Source of the DNA: Erythrobacter crassostreae
GTDB taxonomy: Bacteria > Pseudomonadota > Alphaproteobacteria > Sphingomonadales > Sphingomonadaceae
DNA: 64,000 nt
NCBI RefSeq assembly: GCF_019204045.1
Contig: NZ_JAGSPC010000001.1
Span: 1,860,001-1,924,000, forward strand
Direction: 5' to 3'
Made by a program: the position numbers and the translations under genes. Below the pieces are notes generated by a model. That model saw nothing but the letters and a program-made list of their open reading frames with translations, did no database searches and had not been told where the DNA came from. Shown piece after piece: positions 1 to 8,149 of the stretch. The number at the start of each line of letters is the position of its first letter. Within the stretch, counting starts at the first letter, position 1.

Positions 1-1384
1 TCAGGTTGTGAAATTCCCCGGCTTCTTCGCGGTCTATCAGGAGGGCTTTGACGATAAGTCTGACGATGATGAAGACGGTCTGCTGCCAGCGATGAAGGAC
101 GGCGATGTGCCGGCCAAAACCGCGGTCGAGGCGAACCAGCACTTCACCCAGCCGCCGCCGCGTTTCTCCGAGGCCTCGCTGGTCAAACGCCTCGAAGAAC
201 TCGGCATTGGCCGCCCTTCGACCTACGCGTCGACCATTCAGACGGTGCGCGACCGCGATTATGTCCGCATGGAGAAAAACCGCTTCTTCGCAGAGGAAAG
301 TGGGCGCCTGCTCACGGCATTCCTCGAACGGTTCTTCCCGACCTATGTCGCCTATGAATTCACCGCCGGAATGGAGGACGAACTCGACGTCGTCTCCGAT
401 GGCCGCGAGGACTACAAAACGCTGTTGTCGAAGTTCTGGAAAGACTTCAAACCCAAGACCGAAGAGGTCATGGAAAAACTGCCGAGCGAAGTCACAGAAG
501 TGCTCGACGAGTACCTCTCCGACTATCTCTTTCCAGAGCGTGAAGACGGTAAAGACGCACGTTTCTGCCCGCTATGTGATCAAGAGGGACGCGAAGGCGG
601 CAAGCTGAACCTGCGTGGCGGACGTTTCGGCGCGTTTATCGCCTGTCAGAATTATCCGGAGTGCAAATACACCCGCCGCTTTGCCCAGCCGGGCGCGGAT
701 GGTGAAGATCCGGCCGAGGACGGTTTGATGGGTGAGCACCCAGAAACCGGCGCGGAAATCCACCGCAAATCGGGACGTTTCGGCCCCTATGTTGAGATGG
801 AAGTCGACGAGAAGAAGAAACGCGCTTCGATCCCCAAAGACCTCGACGATTTTGATCTGGAATGGGCGGTCAAACTGCTCGATCTGCCGCGGATTGTCGG
901 TGCGCACCCTGAAACGGGCAATGAGATTGAGGCGGCGATTGGCCGCTATGGTCCGTATCTGCGCCATGACGGCAAATACGCCAAGCTGACCAGCACGCGC
1001 GACGTGTTTGACACCGGCATGAACGCCGCTGTTACGATGCTGGCCGAAGCTGCAAACCGCAAAGGCGGATCGCGCGGCAAGGCAGAACCGATCAAGACGC
1101 TGGGCGAACACCCAACAAGCGGCGGCGAGATCAAAGTCATGCCGGGCCGCTATGGCCCCTATGTTACCGACGGCAACGTCAACGCAACGATCCCGAAGGA
1201 CGTGAAGCCGGAGGATATCGAAGCGGCGCAAGCGATCGAACTAATAGATGCCCGCGCTGCCAAGGGACCGGCTAAGAAAAAGGGTCGCAAAAAGGCCGCG
1301 CCAAAGAAGAAGGCAGCCGCCAAAAAGCCTTCTGCAAAGAAGAAAGCTCCGGCCAAGAAAAAGGCGCCTGCCAAAGACGCCTGA
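1..1384 (+). CDS. topA: DNA topoisomerase I, C-terminal part (5' truncated)
   Basis: This is the 3' end of a type IA topoisomerase, the enzyme that relaxes negatively supercoiled DNA. The reading frame is already open at the window edge, so about 460 residues are visible and the toprim domain and the catalytic tyrosine region lie upstream. Visible are the core motif RPSTYASTIQTVRDRDYV, one four-cysteine zinc ribbon (CPLC...CQNYPECKYTRRF, codons around 565-695), and three C-terminal repeats of the type G-x-H-P-x-[ST]-G-x-E-I...GR[FY]GPY. A lysine/alanine-rich tail resembling histone H1 ends the protein (bases 1260-1384). One zinc finger followed by repeats and a basic tail fits the alphaproteobacterial form better than the three-finger E. 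coli enzyme. A hairpin follows the stop. Confidence 0.96.
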   Translation, partial: QVVKFPGFFAVYQEGFDDKSDDDEDGLLPAMKDGDVPAKTAVEANQHFTQPPPRFSEASLVKRLEELGIGRPSTYASTIQTVRDRDYVRMEKNRFFAEESGRLLTAFLERFFPTYVAYEFTAGMEDELDVVSDGREDYKTLLSKFWKDFKPKTEEVMEKLPSEVTEVLDEYLSDYLFPEREDGKDARFCPLCDQEGREGGKLNLRGGRFGAFIACQNYPECKYTRRFAQPGADGEDPAEDGLMGEHPETGAEIHRKSGRFGPYVEMEVDEKKKRASIPKDLDDFDLEWAVKLLDLPRIVGAHPETGNEIEAAIGRYGPYLRHDGKYAKLTSTRDVFDTGMNAAVTMLAEAANRKGGSRGKAEPIKTLGEHPTSGGEIKVMPGRYGPYVTDGNVNATIPKDVKPEDIEAAQAIELIDARAAKGPAKKKGRKKAAPKKKAAAKKPSAKKKAPAKKKAPAKDA

Positions 1385-1394
1385 CGCCCTGATC

Positions 1395-1427
1395 AGCGCC
1401 GCTCGGTGAGAAACCTCGAGCGGCGCT
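1395..1427 (+). terminator. Hairpin after topA
   Basis: An 11-bp perfect stem (AGCGCCGCTCG with CGAGCGGCGCT) around an 11-nt loop begins 11 nt after the topA stop. The downstream tract (CATAAATCCTTTAG) is only weakly T-rich, so termination may be partial. Confidence 0.55.
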
Positions 1428-1484
1428 CATAAATCCTTTAGTATTTCCCCTTAGCACGTGTCTCAATATCGAGGGCCAAGACAC

Positions 1485-1781
1485 GTGATTGAGATCGAAG
1501 TTCAAAACGAAACGCATCAAAACCAGGAGCGGGTTCGCTTCGCGGCGGTTCCGCGCATTGGCGAAGGGCTCCGCCTGAGGGAGCCTGACGGCATCTGGGC
1601 AAGCTATGATGTGATCGACGTTTGGTATCAAAAAGCAGAGTATGGCGACATCTGGATGCCGTATCTGCACGTGCGGATGACACCGGGCGAGGGCGCTGCA
1701 GAGAATGTTGACGCCGATCCACTGCATGATGAGCAAGACTTCGCAGTTCTTGGCGGGGAGCATGAACCATTCAAAATCTGA
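1485..1781 (+). CDS. Hypothetical protein, about 98 aa
   Basis: I do not recognise this family. It is a small, acidic, soluble-looking protein without a signal peptide or membrane segment, beginning MIEIEVQNETHQNQERV and containing GIWASYDVIDVWYQ. Two in-frame GTG starts exist, at 1458 and 1485. I prefer 1485 because GAGGG lies about 10 nt upstream and the extra nine residues look non-conserved in character. Its stop at 1779-1781 abuts the response regulator downstream, so the two genes are probably co-transcribed and may share a task. Codon use looks like that of the neighbours. Confidence 0.7.
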   Translation: MIEIEVQNETHQNQERVRFAAVPRIGEGLRLREPDGIWASYDVIDVWYQKAEYGDIWMPYLHVRMTPGEGAAENVDADPLHDEQDFAVLGGEHEPFKI

Positions 1782-1819
1782 TCAAACGCAACGCCGGCCC
1801 GAACCGCAACAAACATGCA

Positions 1820-2380
1820 ATGGAAGGCAAGACGCTCGCTGAACGGCTGACACAGGCGCGTGAAGACGTTGAACCTGTCGAAACGCCCGAAGATGTGCAG
1901 GACGCGATTGACGCGGCACATGGCGGCGAAGAGACGTCGGGAACAGATGCCATTGTCGAACAAGCCAAAGCGATGCGCGGTCGGTTCGACGGAGTGGATA
2001 TCCCGAAAGAAACCGCCAAGGTTTGTTTGATCGTTGATGACAGCCGCGTGATCCGCAAGGTTTCATCAAAGATCGCAAAGAGCCTTGGTTATGTTCCGGT
2101 GGAAGCCGAGAACGGTCATGAAGCACTGGCTCGCTGCAAAAAGGCTATGCCCGCTGTGGTTCTGACCGATTGGAACATGCCGGAGATGGACGGCATCGAA
2201 TTCGTGTCCAAACTGCGTGCAATTCCGACACCGAAAGAACCAATCGTGATGTTCTGCACTTCCAATGGCGAAGCGAAAGACATCCATGAAGGCATCGGCG
2301 CGGGCGCTGATGATTACATCGTCAAACCGTTCGATGAAGCGGCGCTGGCTGCGAAACTCGCGAAGTTCAAGCGCGACTGA
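1820..2380 (+). CDS. CheY-like response regulator with acidic N-terminal extension
   Basis: This is a single receiver-domain protein of 186 aa. The receiver spans roughly residues 67-186 with all the usual residues: acidic pair D73/D74 (IVDDSR), phospho-acceptor D117 (LTDWNMPEMDG), T147 (MFCTSN) and K169 (IVKPFD). No output domain follows, so it probably works by protein-protein contact like CheY or DivK. About 66 N-terminal residues form an acidic, probably helical extension of unknown role. The start is uncertain. ATG at 1820 lacks a clear ribosome binding site, and between it and the in-frame stop at 1763 there is no ATG, GTG or TTG. A CTG at 1778 overlaps the upstream stop. No histidine kinase is adjacent. 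Confidence 0.85.
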   Translation: MEGKTLAERLTQAREDVEPVETPEDVQDAIDAAHGGEETSGTDAIVEQAKAMRGRFDGVDIPKETAKVCLIVDDSRVIRKVSSKIAKSLGYVPVEAENGHEALARCKKAMPAVVLTDWNMPEMDGIEFVSKLRAIPTPKEPIVMFCTSNGEAKDIHEGIGAGADDYIVKPFDEAALAAKLAKFKRD

Positions 2381-2427
2381 ACGACTTAATCCTCGCCAAG
2401 CAAGCGCTTCCGCTATAGTCGGCACTC

Positions 2428-2610
2428 ATGGGCAAGGAACATTTCGAGCGGCACAAACAGCCATGGAACGCTGAAGAAGCGAGCAGGCTGAAGCTGCTTG
2501 CCTCCAAAGGGCAGGGCCTCAAGCAAATCGCCAAAGCGCTGAACCGTAGCGAGGATTCCACCAAGAGTTTTGCCAAGCAGCAGAAGATCAAGATCGCAAA
2601 GAAGCGCTAA
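2428..2610 (+). CDS. Small SANT/Myb-like helix-turn-helix protein, 60 aa
   Basis: The 60-residue frame begins MGKEHFERHKQPWNAEEASR and continues with a tryptophan-led, two-helix pattern (LKLLASKGQGLKQIAKALNR) that resembles SANT/Myb-type or resolvase-like HTH units. It ends in a lysine-rich tail. DNA binding is therefore likely but not shown. The function and target are unknown. It lies 47 nt after the response regulator on the same strand and could be co-transcribed with it. No strong ribosome binding site is visible, which keeps confidence moderate. Confidence 0.6.
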   Translation: MGKEHFERHKQPWNAEEASRLKLLASKGQGLKQIAKALNRSEDSTKSFAKQQKIKIAKKR

Positions 2611-2671
2611 TTCATACTTTTGAACTTGCGCAAGATCGCGGTAATTGACCTCATACTTACGGACTATAGGC

Positions 2672-2701
2672 TATCGGGCGCACGATCACGCACGCCCGAT
2701 A
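2672..2701. terminator. Bidirectional hairpin between convergent small genes
   Basis: A 9-bp inverted repeat (TATCGGGCG / CGCCCGATA) sits between the convergent ends of the small HTH gene and the six-cysteine peptide gene. The plus side continues ATTTCTTAG. It is well placed to end transcription from either side, although neither side has a strong T tract. Confidence 0.45.
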
Positions 2702-2705
2702 TTTC

Positions 2706-2945
2706 TTAGTCGTCGTTCCGGCAAGTAGGGCCATCGCAAGGCGCCTGAGCCGTTTCTGATTCGATGCAAGCAAGGTACGTCGCTCCTGCGGAACCTGCGC
2801 ACCCAGATGTATCCGGGGTGCCGGGTGGGGGACACGCGCCAAGTGCACTGATATAGTTTGCTAGACAGCTTGATGCATATGCAGGTGCAACATTTACACT
2901 CATGGCGCCAACGCCGGCCATTAGTACAAAAAGAGTCTTTTTCAT
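2706..2945 (-). CDS. Small secreted six-cysteine protein, 79 aa
   Basis: The product starts MKKTLFVLMAGVGAMS and has a clear Sec signal peptide ending near AYAS-S (about residue 25). The mature part of about 54 residues contains six cysteines at 27, 38, 49, 60, 70 and 75. The first four are exactly 11 residues apart, suggesting a disulfide-bonded repeat fold in the periplasm or outside the cell. A good ribosome binding site (GGAGAGAAG) precedes the ATG. I recognise no family. The surrounding DNA (2.6-3.1 kb) is visibly more AT-rich than the window average, which may point to acquisition or to a fast-evolving small gene. A hairpin follows the stop. Confidence 0.72.
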   Translation of the reverse strand: MKKTLFVLMAGVGAMSVNVAPAYASSCLANYISALGACPPPGTPDTSGCAGSAGATYLACIESETAQAPCDGPTCRNDD

Positions 2946-3138
2946 TTCTTCTCTCCATCTACCCGTCCGAGAGCAAAGTGAAGATATTTGAAAAAGTAAG
3001 TCAACGTATGAGCGTCTGAATCAAGTTGTAGGGAATGCCCATCAAGGTGAATTGAGTTACTTGAGGTGCAAGTTTCTAAACGAGACCGATTAATTTAAGT
3101 GCTTGGATTCTATTTAGTGAGTTACTGGTAATTATATT
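2946..3138. other. AT-rich intergenic region, no gene seen
   Basis: These 193 bases lie between the stop of era and the start of the six-cysteine peptide gene, both on the minus strand. They are clearly AT-richer than neighbours. I see no hairpin terminator for era and no convincing open frame. The promoter of the small peptide must lie here. A TTGACT hexamer (minus strand, near 3000) is a possible -35 element, without a good -10. Confidence 0.5.
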
Positions 3139-4059
3139 CTATTTGACCCAATCGAGGCCCATTTCCTCAAATACTTCTTTGTCTTCAGACCATTTTTGGC
3201 TGACCTTGACGTGCAGGAACAAGTGGACCTTCACGCCTAATATCTCTGAAAGTTCGGCCCGCGCCGCTTCGCCGATGGCTTTGATCTTCTGACCGCCTTT
3301 GCCCAGCACAATTGGTTTCTGGCTATCGCGAGCGATCACGATTTGTTGGCGCACTTCGACGCTTCCATCGGGGCGCACGGTGTAGCTTTCCGGACGCACC
3401 GCTGCATCATAGGGCAATTCTTCGTGCAATTGAGCGTAAACCTGCTCGCGGGTGATTTCTGTTGCTAGCAGGCGTTCTGATGCGTCGGAGACCTGATCTT
3501 CCGGATACATCCACGGGCCTTCCGGCATCGCCTTGGTCAGAAATTCCTTCATCTCATCGACACCGTCGCCAGACAGGGCAGACACAAAGAAAATCTCATC
3601 GAAGGCGACCCGTTCAGAAAGCTCTTGAGCCAATGCAAGCAGCGGCTCTTTCTTGGCTTTGTCGACCTTGTTTAGGACGAGGATCTTCTTTTCGGGCCGC
3701 TTTTCCATTGCCTCGATTAGAGGGATGAGCTCATGGCGGCGCTGTTTGATCGGATCAACCAGCAACAGGATCGCGTCGGCGCTTTCCGCACCTTCCCACG
3801 CTGCGCTGACCATGGCGCGATCCAGCCGGCGTTTCGGCTCGAAAATGCCCGGCGTATCGACGAGGATCATTTGAACCTGACCGTGAAGAGCGATACCCAG
3901 CATTCGGGCGCGCGTGGTTTGCGCCTTTGCGCTGGTAATCGCGACCTTTTGGCCGACCAGATTGTTCACTAACGTCGATTTGCCCGCATTGGGCGCGCCA
4001 ATCACGGCGACGACACCGCAATGGGTGGTGCCGGATTGCGTAGGCGCTTCTGTACTCAC
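3139..4059 (-). CDS. era: GTPase Era
   Basis: Era is an essential GTPase that binds the 3' end of 16S rRNA and helps mature the 30S subunit. The 306-aa protein has the G1 motif GAPNAGKST at residues 21-29, the DTPG switch (VDTPGIFEPKRRLD), the NKVD specificity motif (LNKVDKAK), and a C-terminal KH RNA-binding domain (IVLGKGGQKIKAIGEAAR). Length is normal. The GTG start at 4059 overlaps the rnc stop by 4 bp (GTGA), so it is translationally coupled in the classic lepB-rnc-era order. Confidence 0.97.
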   Translation of the reverse strand: MSTEAPTQSGTTHCGVVAVIGAPNAGKSTLVNNLVGQKVAITSAKAQTTRARMLGIALHGQVQMILVDTPGIFEPKRRLDRAMVSAAWEGAESADAILLLVDPIKQRRHELIPLIEAMEKRPEKKILVLNKVDKAKKEPLLALAQELSERVAFDEIFFVSALSGDGVDEMKEFLTKAMPEGPWMYPEDQVSDASERLLATEITREQVYAQLHEELPYDAAVRPESYTVRPDGSVEVRQQIVIARDSQKPIVLGKGGQKIKAIGEAARAELSEILGVKVHLFLHVKVSQKWSEDKEVFEEMGLDWVK

Positions 4060-4745
4060 CCGTATTCCTCCAAAAATGCTTGTGCGGCGCGCTTTTCAGC
4101 TTCGCCTTTACTCGACGCAACGCCTTCTGCCTGGCCGACATTGTGAACGCTGACCTGCACGGTGAAACGCGCCGCGTGATCGGGGCCGCTTCGTTCGATA
4201 ACTTCGTAATTCGGCATGGCGCGGCGATTGCCCGCTGCCCATTCCTGCAGCGCGCTTTTCGGGTGCTTTGCCTTGCCAGAATCACCCGAGAGTTCGCTTT
4301 GCCAAAGCTGGTAGATCAAGTCGCGAGTAACGTCATAACCGTGCTCGATGAAGCTTGCGCCAATCAGCGCTTCCATCACATCGCCCAGGATGTTGTCACT
4401 GTCCGCGCCGCCATCTTCGCGGGCTTGCTTGCCTAGCCGGATGTGATCGGGAAGGTCGATATCCCGAGCGATGCGCGCGCAGGTTGCGCCGCTTACAAGC
4501 GCATTTAATCTCTGAGAGAGACGGCCCTCTGGCGCGTCACCAGCGCTGTAGAGCCATGCTGCAACAGACAGTCCAAGAACGCGGTCACCAAGAAATTCGA
4601 GCCGCTGGTAGTCCGCTTCGCTCGCGGAATTGGCCCCGCCGTTAAAGCTGCCATGCGTCAGCGCCTCAAGCCACGGCGCTTCATTTGCGACTGCGAAGCC
4701 TGTCGCTTCAAGCCATGCACGGGTCTCTGAGGCCAACTTTGTCAT
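4056..4745 (-). CDS. rnc: Ribonuclease III
   Basis: This double-stranded-RNA endonuclease processes rRNA precursors and regulatory duplexes. The 229-aa product carries the RNase III signature QRLEFLGDRVLG (residues 47-58), the downstream catalytic region DNILGDVMEALIGASF, and a C-terminal dsRNA-binding domain (about residues 160-229, ending AEKRAAQAFLEEYG). An in-frame ATG at 4835 would add 30 residues overlapping lepB. I chose 4745 because it gives normal length and places the start 13 nt after the lepB stop. It sits between lepB and era in one operon and overlaps era by 4 bp. Confidence 0.95.
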   Translation of the reverse strand: MTKLASETRAWLEATGFAVANEAPWLEALTHGSFNGGANSASEADYQRLEFLGDRVLGLSVAAWLYSAGDAPEGRLSQRLNALVSGATCARIARDIDLPDHIRLGKQAREDGGADSDNILGDVMEALIGASFIEHGYDVTRDLIYQLWQSELSGDSGKAKHPKSALQEWAAGNRRAMPNYEVIERSGPDHAARFTVQVSVHNVGQAEGVASSKGEAEKRAAQAFLEEYG

Positions 4746-4758
4746 AGCGCTACAACAC

Positions 4759-5601
4759 TCACAGCACTGTTCCGATCCGGCTTCCTCGCGCCGAGGAGAA
4801 CCATGTCCATGGCTTGAGCCATTCTGCTCCGCCATCGGTTGACCACATGATTACGAACGCTTCGCCAACCAGCTTGTCTTGCGGGACAATACCGACAGCA
4901 TCGCCCGACATTGCTTCAAACCGGCTGTCACGCGAATTATCGCGGTTGTCGCCCATCACGAACATATGGCCTTCGGGAATGGTGACTTCTTCAAAACTGT
5001 CGCCCTGCGTCAGGCCGAAATCGAGCACGTTGTAGCTGCGTCCGCCGGGCAGGGTTTCCTTAAATTGGCGATACCGGCACACTTGCTCGCCCGCATCACT
5101 GGTGACCTCATCCGCGCCCCAAGAGCAGCTGGTGTTGATCGAAACGGGAATGTCGAAATCGGCAATCTGCTCGCGCGGAATAAACTCGCCGTTGAGCACT
5201 AGCTGACCGCCCAACACTGCGATCCTATCGCCGGGCAACGCGATAACGCGTTTGATATAGTCCGTGTTATCGATCGGATGTTTGAAGATCACCATATCGC
5301 CGCGTTCCGGCTGGCTCGCGAGGATGCGACCTTCCGGCAGACCCGCATCAAACGGCAGCGAGTTGCCCGAAAACCCGTATGACCACTTCGCCGCCAACAG
5401 GTAGTCGCCATTCATCAGGCGCGGCAGCATGCTCTCGCTCGGGATCGAGAAAGGTGAGAAGATGCAGATGCGGAATATCAGCACCGCTGTGACCAGTTTC
5501 AGAACGAACTTTGTGAAGCTCCACCAGCTGTCTGTGCCGGTGTCGGTGCCCGTTTCGTCTTCTACTGTGTCGACAGGTGCAGTTTGTGTCTTAACATTCA
5601 T
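4759..5601 (-). CDS. lepB: Signal peptidase I
   Basis: This inner-membrane protease removes signal peptides from exported proteins. The 280-aa product has one N-terminal membrane segment (about residues 30-48, KFVLKLVTAVLIFRICIF), the catalytic serine S57 in PSESMLP, and the catalytic lysine K117 in DYIKRVIALPGD. The C-terminal box MGDNRDNSRDSR is also present. A longer in-frame ATG at 5751 would overlap pgi. The start at 5601 is preceded by AGGGGAG and gives the expected topology. It heads the lepB-rnc-era operon. Only 49 bp separate it from divergent pgi. Confidence 0.95.
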   Translation of the reverse strand: MNVKTQTAPVDTVEDETGTDTGTDSWWSFTKFVLKLVTAVLIFRICIFSPFSIPSESMLPRLMNGDYLLAAKWSYGFSGNSLPFDAGLPEGRILASQPERGDMVIFKHPIDNTDYIKRVIALPGDRIAVLGGQLVLNGEFIPREQIADFDIPVSINTSCSWGADEVTSDAGEQVCRYRQFKETLPGGRSYNVLDFGLTQGDSFEEVTIPEGHMFVMGDNRDNSRDSRFEAMSGDAVGIVPQDKLVGEAFVIMWSTDGGAEWLKPWTWFSSARGSRIGTVL

Positions 5602-5650
5602 TGCGGCTCCCCTTACTCGCAGCCGGACATCGCGCAAAGGGGTTTGACAC
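5602..5650. promoter_or_regulatory. Divergent lepB/pgi promoter region
   Basis: These 49 bases hold both ribosome binding sites (AGGGGAG for lepB, AAAGGGG for pgi). They leave little room for two promoters, so at least one promoter must extend into the opposite gene. I cannot assign -35/-10 boxes. Confidence 0.4.
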
Positions 5651-7201
5651 ATGACATCATCCGAAACATCCGCAGCTTGGTCTCGCTTGGAGGCTATCGA
5701 GCATTCAACGCTGGCCGATCTCTTTGCGAATGATCCTGACCGCGTGAGCAAATTGAGCCAGCGGATCGAGTTCGATATTCCCGATCATGGCCCCAATGGC
5801 GTCCTGCTCGACTGGTCGAAAACGCACCTTAGCGACGATTTTCTGAGCGCGTTTGAGGCTTTGGCAGAGGCGGCGGGTTTTGACACTGCGCGCACTGCTT
5901 TGTTCGATGGCGGGATGGTCAACCCGACAGAAGGCCGCCCCGCGACCCATGGCGCAATGCGTGGCAGCGGCACCGAAGCGGATGTTGAAGAGGCAATGGC
6001 GCTGCTCGCTCGGATGGGCATGCTGGTGGATGCGATCCACAACGGCGCGCTGGGAGAGGTTAAGCACCTGATCCATATCGGTATCGGAGGTTCCGCGCTT
6101 GGCCCTGATCTCGCCGTGGATGCGCTAACCCGTGATCTGAAGCGGATGGATGTCCACGTTGTCGCCAACATTGATGGCCTCGCCTTGGAGCAGGCATTTG
6201 CGGCTTGCGATCCGGCGACGACGATGATCGCGGTCGCTTCCAAGACTTTCACGACAACCGAGACGATGACGAACGCGGCGAGCGCGCTCAAATGGCTTGG
6301 CGACAATGGCGTTTCGGACCCGAGCGGGCGCGTCGTTGCGCTGACGGCTAACCCTGAAAAAGCGGTTGAGTGGGGCGTGGACGAGACGCGCGTGCTGCCT
6401 TTCCCTGAAAGCGTCGGCGGGCGTTATTCGCTGTGGTCGAGCATCGGCTTTCCGGTGGCGATGGCTGTGGGCATGGAGGATTTTCAGGCGATGCTGGCGG
6501 GCGCGCAGGCCATCGATACGCATTTCCGAGAGGCTGAGGGCCGCGCCAACGGATCGCTGCTCGCGGCGTTTGCTGACCAGTACTACACGCGCCTTCGCGG
6601 GTGTCAGACACGCGCCGTGTTTGCTTATGACGAGCGTTTGGCGCTGCTTCCCGACTATCTCCAGCAGCTTGAGATGGAATCCAACGGCAAAAGCGTGACT
6701 GCGACCGGAGAGCCGGTCAGCGCCTCAACCGCGCCGATCACGTGGGGCGGGGTGGGCACCGATGCACAGCACGCCGTGTTCCAATTGCTGCATCAGGGCA
6801 CGCAGCTTGTGCCCGTGGACTTCATCGCCAGCATCGCGCCGGGAGACGAGCTTGATCCCGCGCATCACAAAGCATTGCTGATGAACTGCCTCGCGCAGAG
6901 CGCGGCTTTGATGGCGGGCGGCAATATGTCAGCCGACGGCAAAGACCCCGCGCGGAGCTTCCCCGGAGACCGGCCCAGCGCGATGTTCCTCGTCGATGAT
7001 CTGGATGCGGGCATGTTCGGCGCGCTGATCGCATTCCACGAGCACCGCACTTTTGCCAACGCCGTGCTGATGGGCATTAACCCGTTCGATCAGTTCGGCG
7101 TGGAGCTCGGCAAGAAAATGGCCAAGGATATGGAAGGCGGCGAGGGCGAGTTTGACGCTAGCACTACGGCGTTGATGAAAGCGGCTGGGTTGTCCAGCTG
7201 A
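5651..7201 (+). CDS. pgi: Glucose-6-phosphate isomerase
   Basis: This cytosolic enzyme interconverts glucose-6-phosphate and fructose-6-phosphate. The 516-aa protein shows the family landmarks in order: IHIGIGGSALGPDLAVDAL, VASKTFTTTETMTNA, the second signature VGGRYSLWSSIGFPVAM, the catalytic Glu region MESNGKSV, and GTDAQHAVFQLLHQGT with the catalytic His. A C-terminal Lys region (NPFDQFGVELGKKMAKDM) completes the set. Length is close to the usual 500-550 aa. ATG at 5651 follows AAAGGGG with good spacing. It is apparently monocistronic, since the next gene is AT-richer and unrelated. Confidence 0.97.
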   Translation: MTSSETSAAWSRLEAIEHSTLADLFANDPDRVSKLSQRIEFDIPDHGPNGVLLDWSKTHLSDDFLSAFEALAEAAGFDTARTALFDGGMVNPTEGRPATHGAMRGSGTEADVEEAMALLARMGMLVDAIHNGALGEVKHLIHIGIGGSALGPDLAVDALTRDLKRMDVHVVANIDGLALEQAFAACDPATTMIAVASKTFTTTETMTNAASALKWLGDNGVSDPSGRVVALTANPEKAVEWGVDETRVLPFPESVGGRYSLWSSIGFPVAMAVGMEDFQAMLAGAQAIDTHFREAEGRANGSLLAAFADQYYTRLRGCQTRAVFAYDERLALLPDYLQQLEMESNGKSVTATGEPVSASTAPITWGGVGTDAQHAVFQLLHQGTQLVPVDFIASIAPGDELDPAHHKALLMNCLAQSAALMAGGNMSADGKDPARSFPGDRPSAMFLVDDLDAGMFGALIAFHEHRTFANAVLMGINPFDQFGVELGKKMAKDMEGGEGEFDASTTALMKAAGLSS

Positions 7202-7224
7202 TAGTTTTCTCTTATCGTTGCGCA

Positions 7225-7950
7225 ATGCCAGACCAAGAAATACTTCGTAAAGCTAGTGCTCGTGCAAGAGCGCTAAAGAACACAATGGACATGGTTTTGA
7301 ATAGTAAGACCGCTGACCACGCACGATGGATGGCGTTTCCAGCGTTTTATAAGCAATACAATCCAATTGCAGAAACCTATGTTGCTGAGACTGGTGATCA
7401 AAACGTTCAGCGCTACAACATAAATAAAATTCCGAGTGCCGGAAGCGTGATTTGGCCAGTAGCAAAGGCACATTTTGATCAACTCTACACGGATGTACAA
7501 ACCATCGTAGAGTTACTTTCAGACTACCAGCGGCCCGCTAGGTTGACGATTGGTTTCAACGAACTCCTGCACCCAGAAATTATTGATGTTGCATCAGCAC
7601 ACTACGAAAGCGGCAATTTCCGCAACGCCGTTCTAGATAGCATCGTAGCGATTATGGACAGGTTACGAGCAATTACAGGTTTAGATTTGGACGGAGACAA
7701 CCTGATAAATCAAGCGTTCTCACCGGCTAAACCTCGAGTAATCCTCAGCGATATTGAAACAGAATCTGGACGAAGTGATCAGCGCGGATTCATGGAAATC
7801 TACAAAGGAGCCTATCGGGGGATAAGAAACCCAAAGGCTCATAGTCTTGTTCATGACTTAGACGAAATGAAGGTTGGTCAGTATCTCGTTTTCTTAAGTC
7901 TCCTGATGAGGAGACTCGACGAAGCGACCCTAAATGACGTCACAGATTGA
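7225..7950 (+). CDS. Hypoth_ymh-type (TIGR02391-like) protein, 241 aa
   Basis: The C-terminal half matches what I recall of the Hypoth_ymh/TIGR02391 family: a basic region FMEIYKGAYRGIRNPKAHS preceded by HYESGNFRNAVLDSIVAIMD, then KVGQYLVFLSLLMRRLDEA. This family has no established function and often occurs in mobile or defence-rich DNA. No signal peptide or membrane segment is seen. The gene is clearly AT-richer than pgi and the helicase on either side, and its codon use differs (many AAT, ATT and TTA codons), which suggests transfer. No integrase, transposase or flanking direct repeat was found. ATG at 7225 has no strong ribosome binding site. Confidence 0.68.
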   Translation: MPDQEILRKASARARALKNTMDMVLNSKTADHARWMAFPAFYKQYNPIAETYVAETGDQNVQRYNINKIPSAGSVIWPVAKAHFDQLYTDVQTIVELLSDYQRPARLTIGFNELLHPEIIDVASAHYESGNFRNAVLDSIVAIMDRLRAITGLDLDGDNLINQAFSPAKPRVILSDIETESGRSDQRGFMEIYKGAYRGIRNPKAHSLVHDLDEMKVGQYLVFLSLLMRRLDEATLNDVTD

Positions 7951-8149
7951 CTTTACGCCAACGTAAGCCCATATGCCTCGCCGAACGAGACACGCATGCC
8001 TAGCGTGAAGCGGCGGCCCTAAATACTCCGCCCCGGCGCATGTCTCCCTACCACTCTAAACTTCCCTATTCACGCGGGCGGTTCTTTAACCACCGCGACC
8101 GCGCGCCGATTATGGTGCGCGCTTCGCATATATTGCGAGATTTTTCTCA
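7951..8149. other. Intergenic region before the DEAD-box helicase
   Basis: These 199 bases have no supported gene. GC content rises from the AT-rich gene towards the helicase. Near 8103-8124 lies a GC hairpin (GCGCGCC ... GGTGCGCGC) about 25 nt before the helicase start, in what would be its 5' leader. The start codon lacks a visible Shine-Dalgarno sequence. Structured leaders are common on cold-induced helicase mRNAs, but that is only an inference here. Confidence 0.4.

Noticed and set aside
1260..1384. Lysine-rich end of topA as a separate histone-like gene
   Set aside because: It is in frame with topA without an internal start or ribosome binding site, and basic tails are usual on this enzyme in Alphaproteobacteria.
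4746..4835. Thirty-codon N-terminal extension of ribonuclease III
   Set aside because: It would overlap the end of lepB and adds a low-complexity cysteine/serine stretch absent from the family; ATG at 4745 gives normal length.
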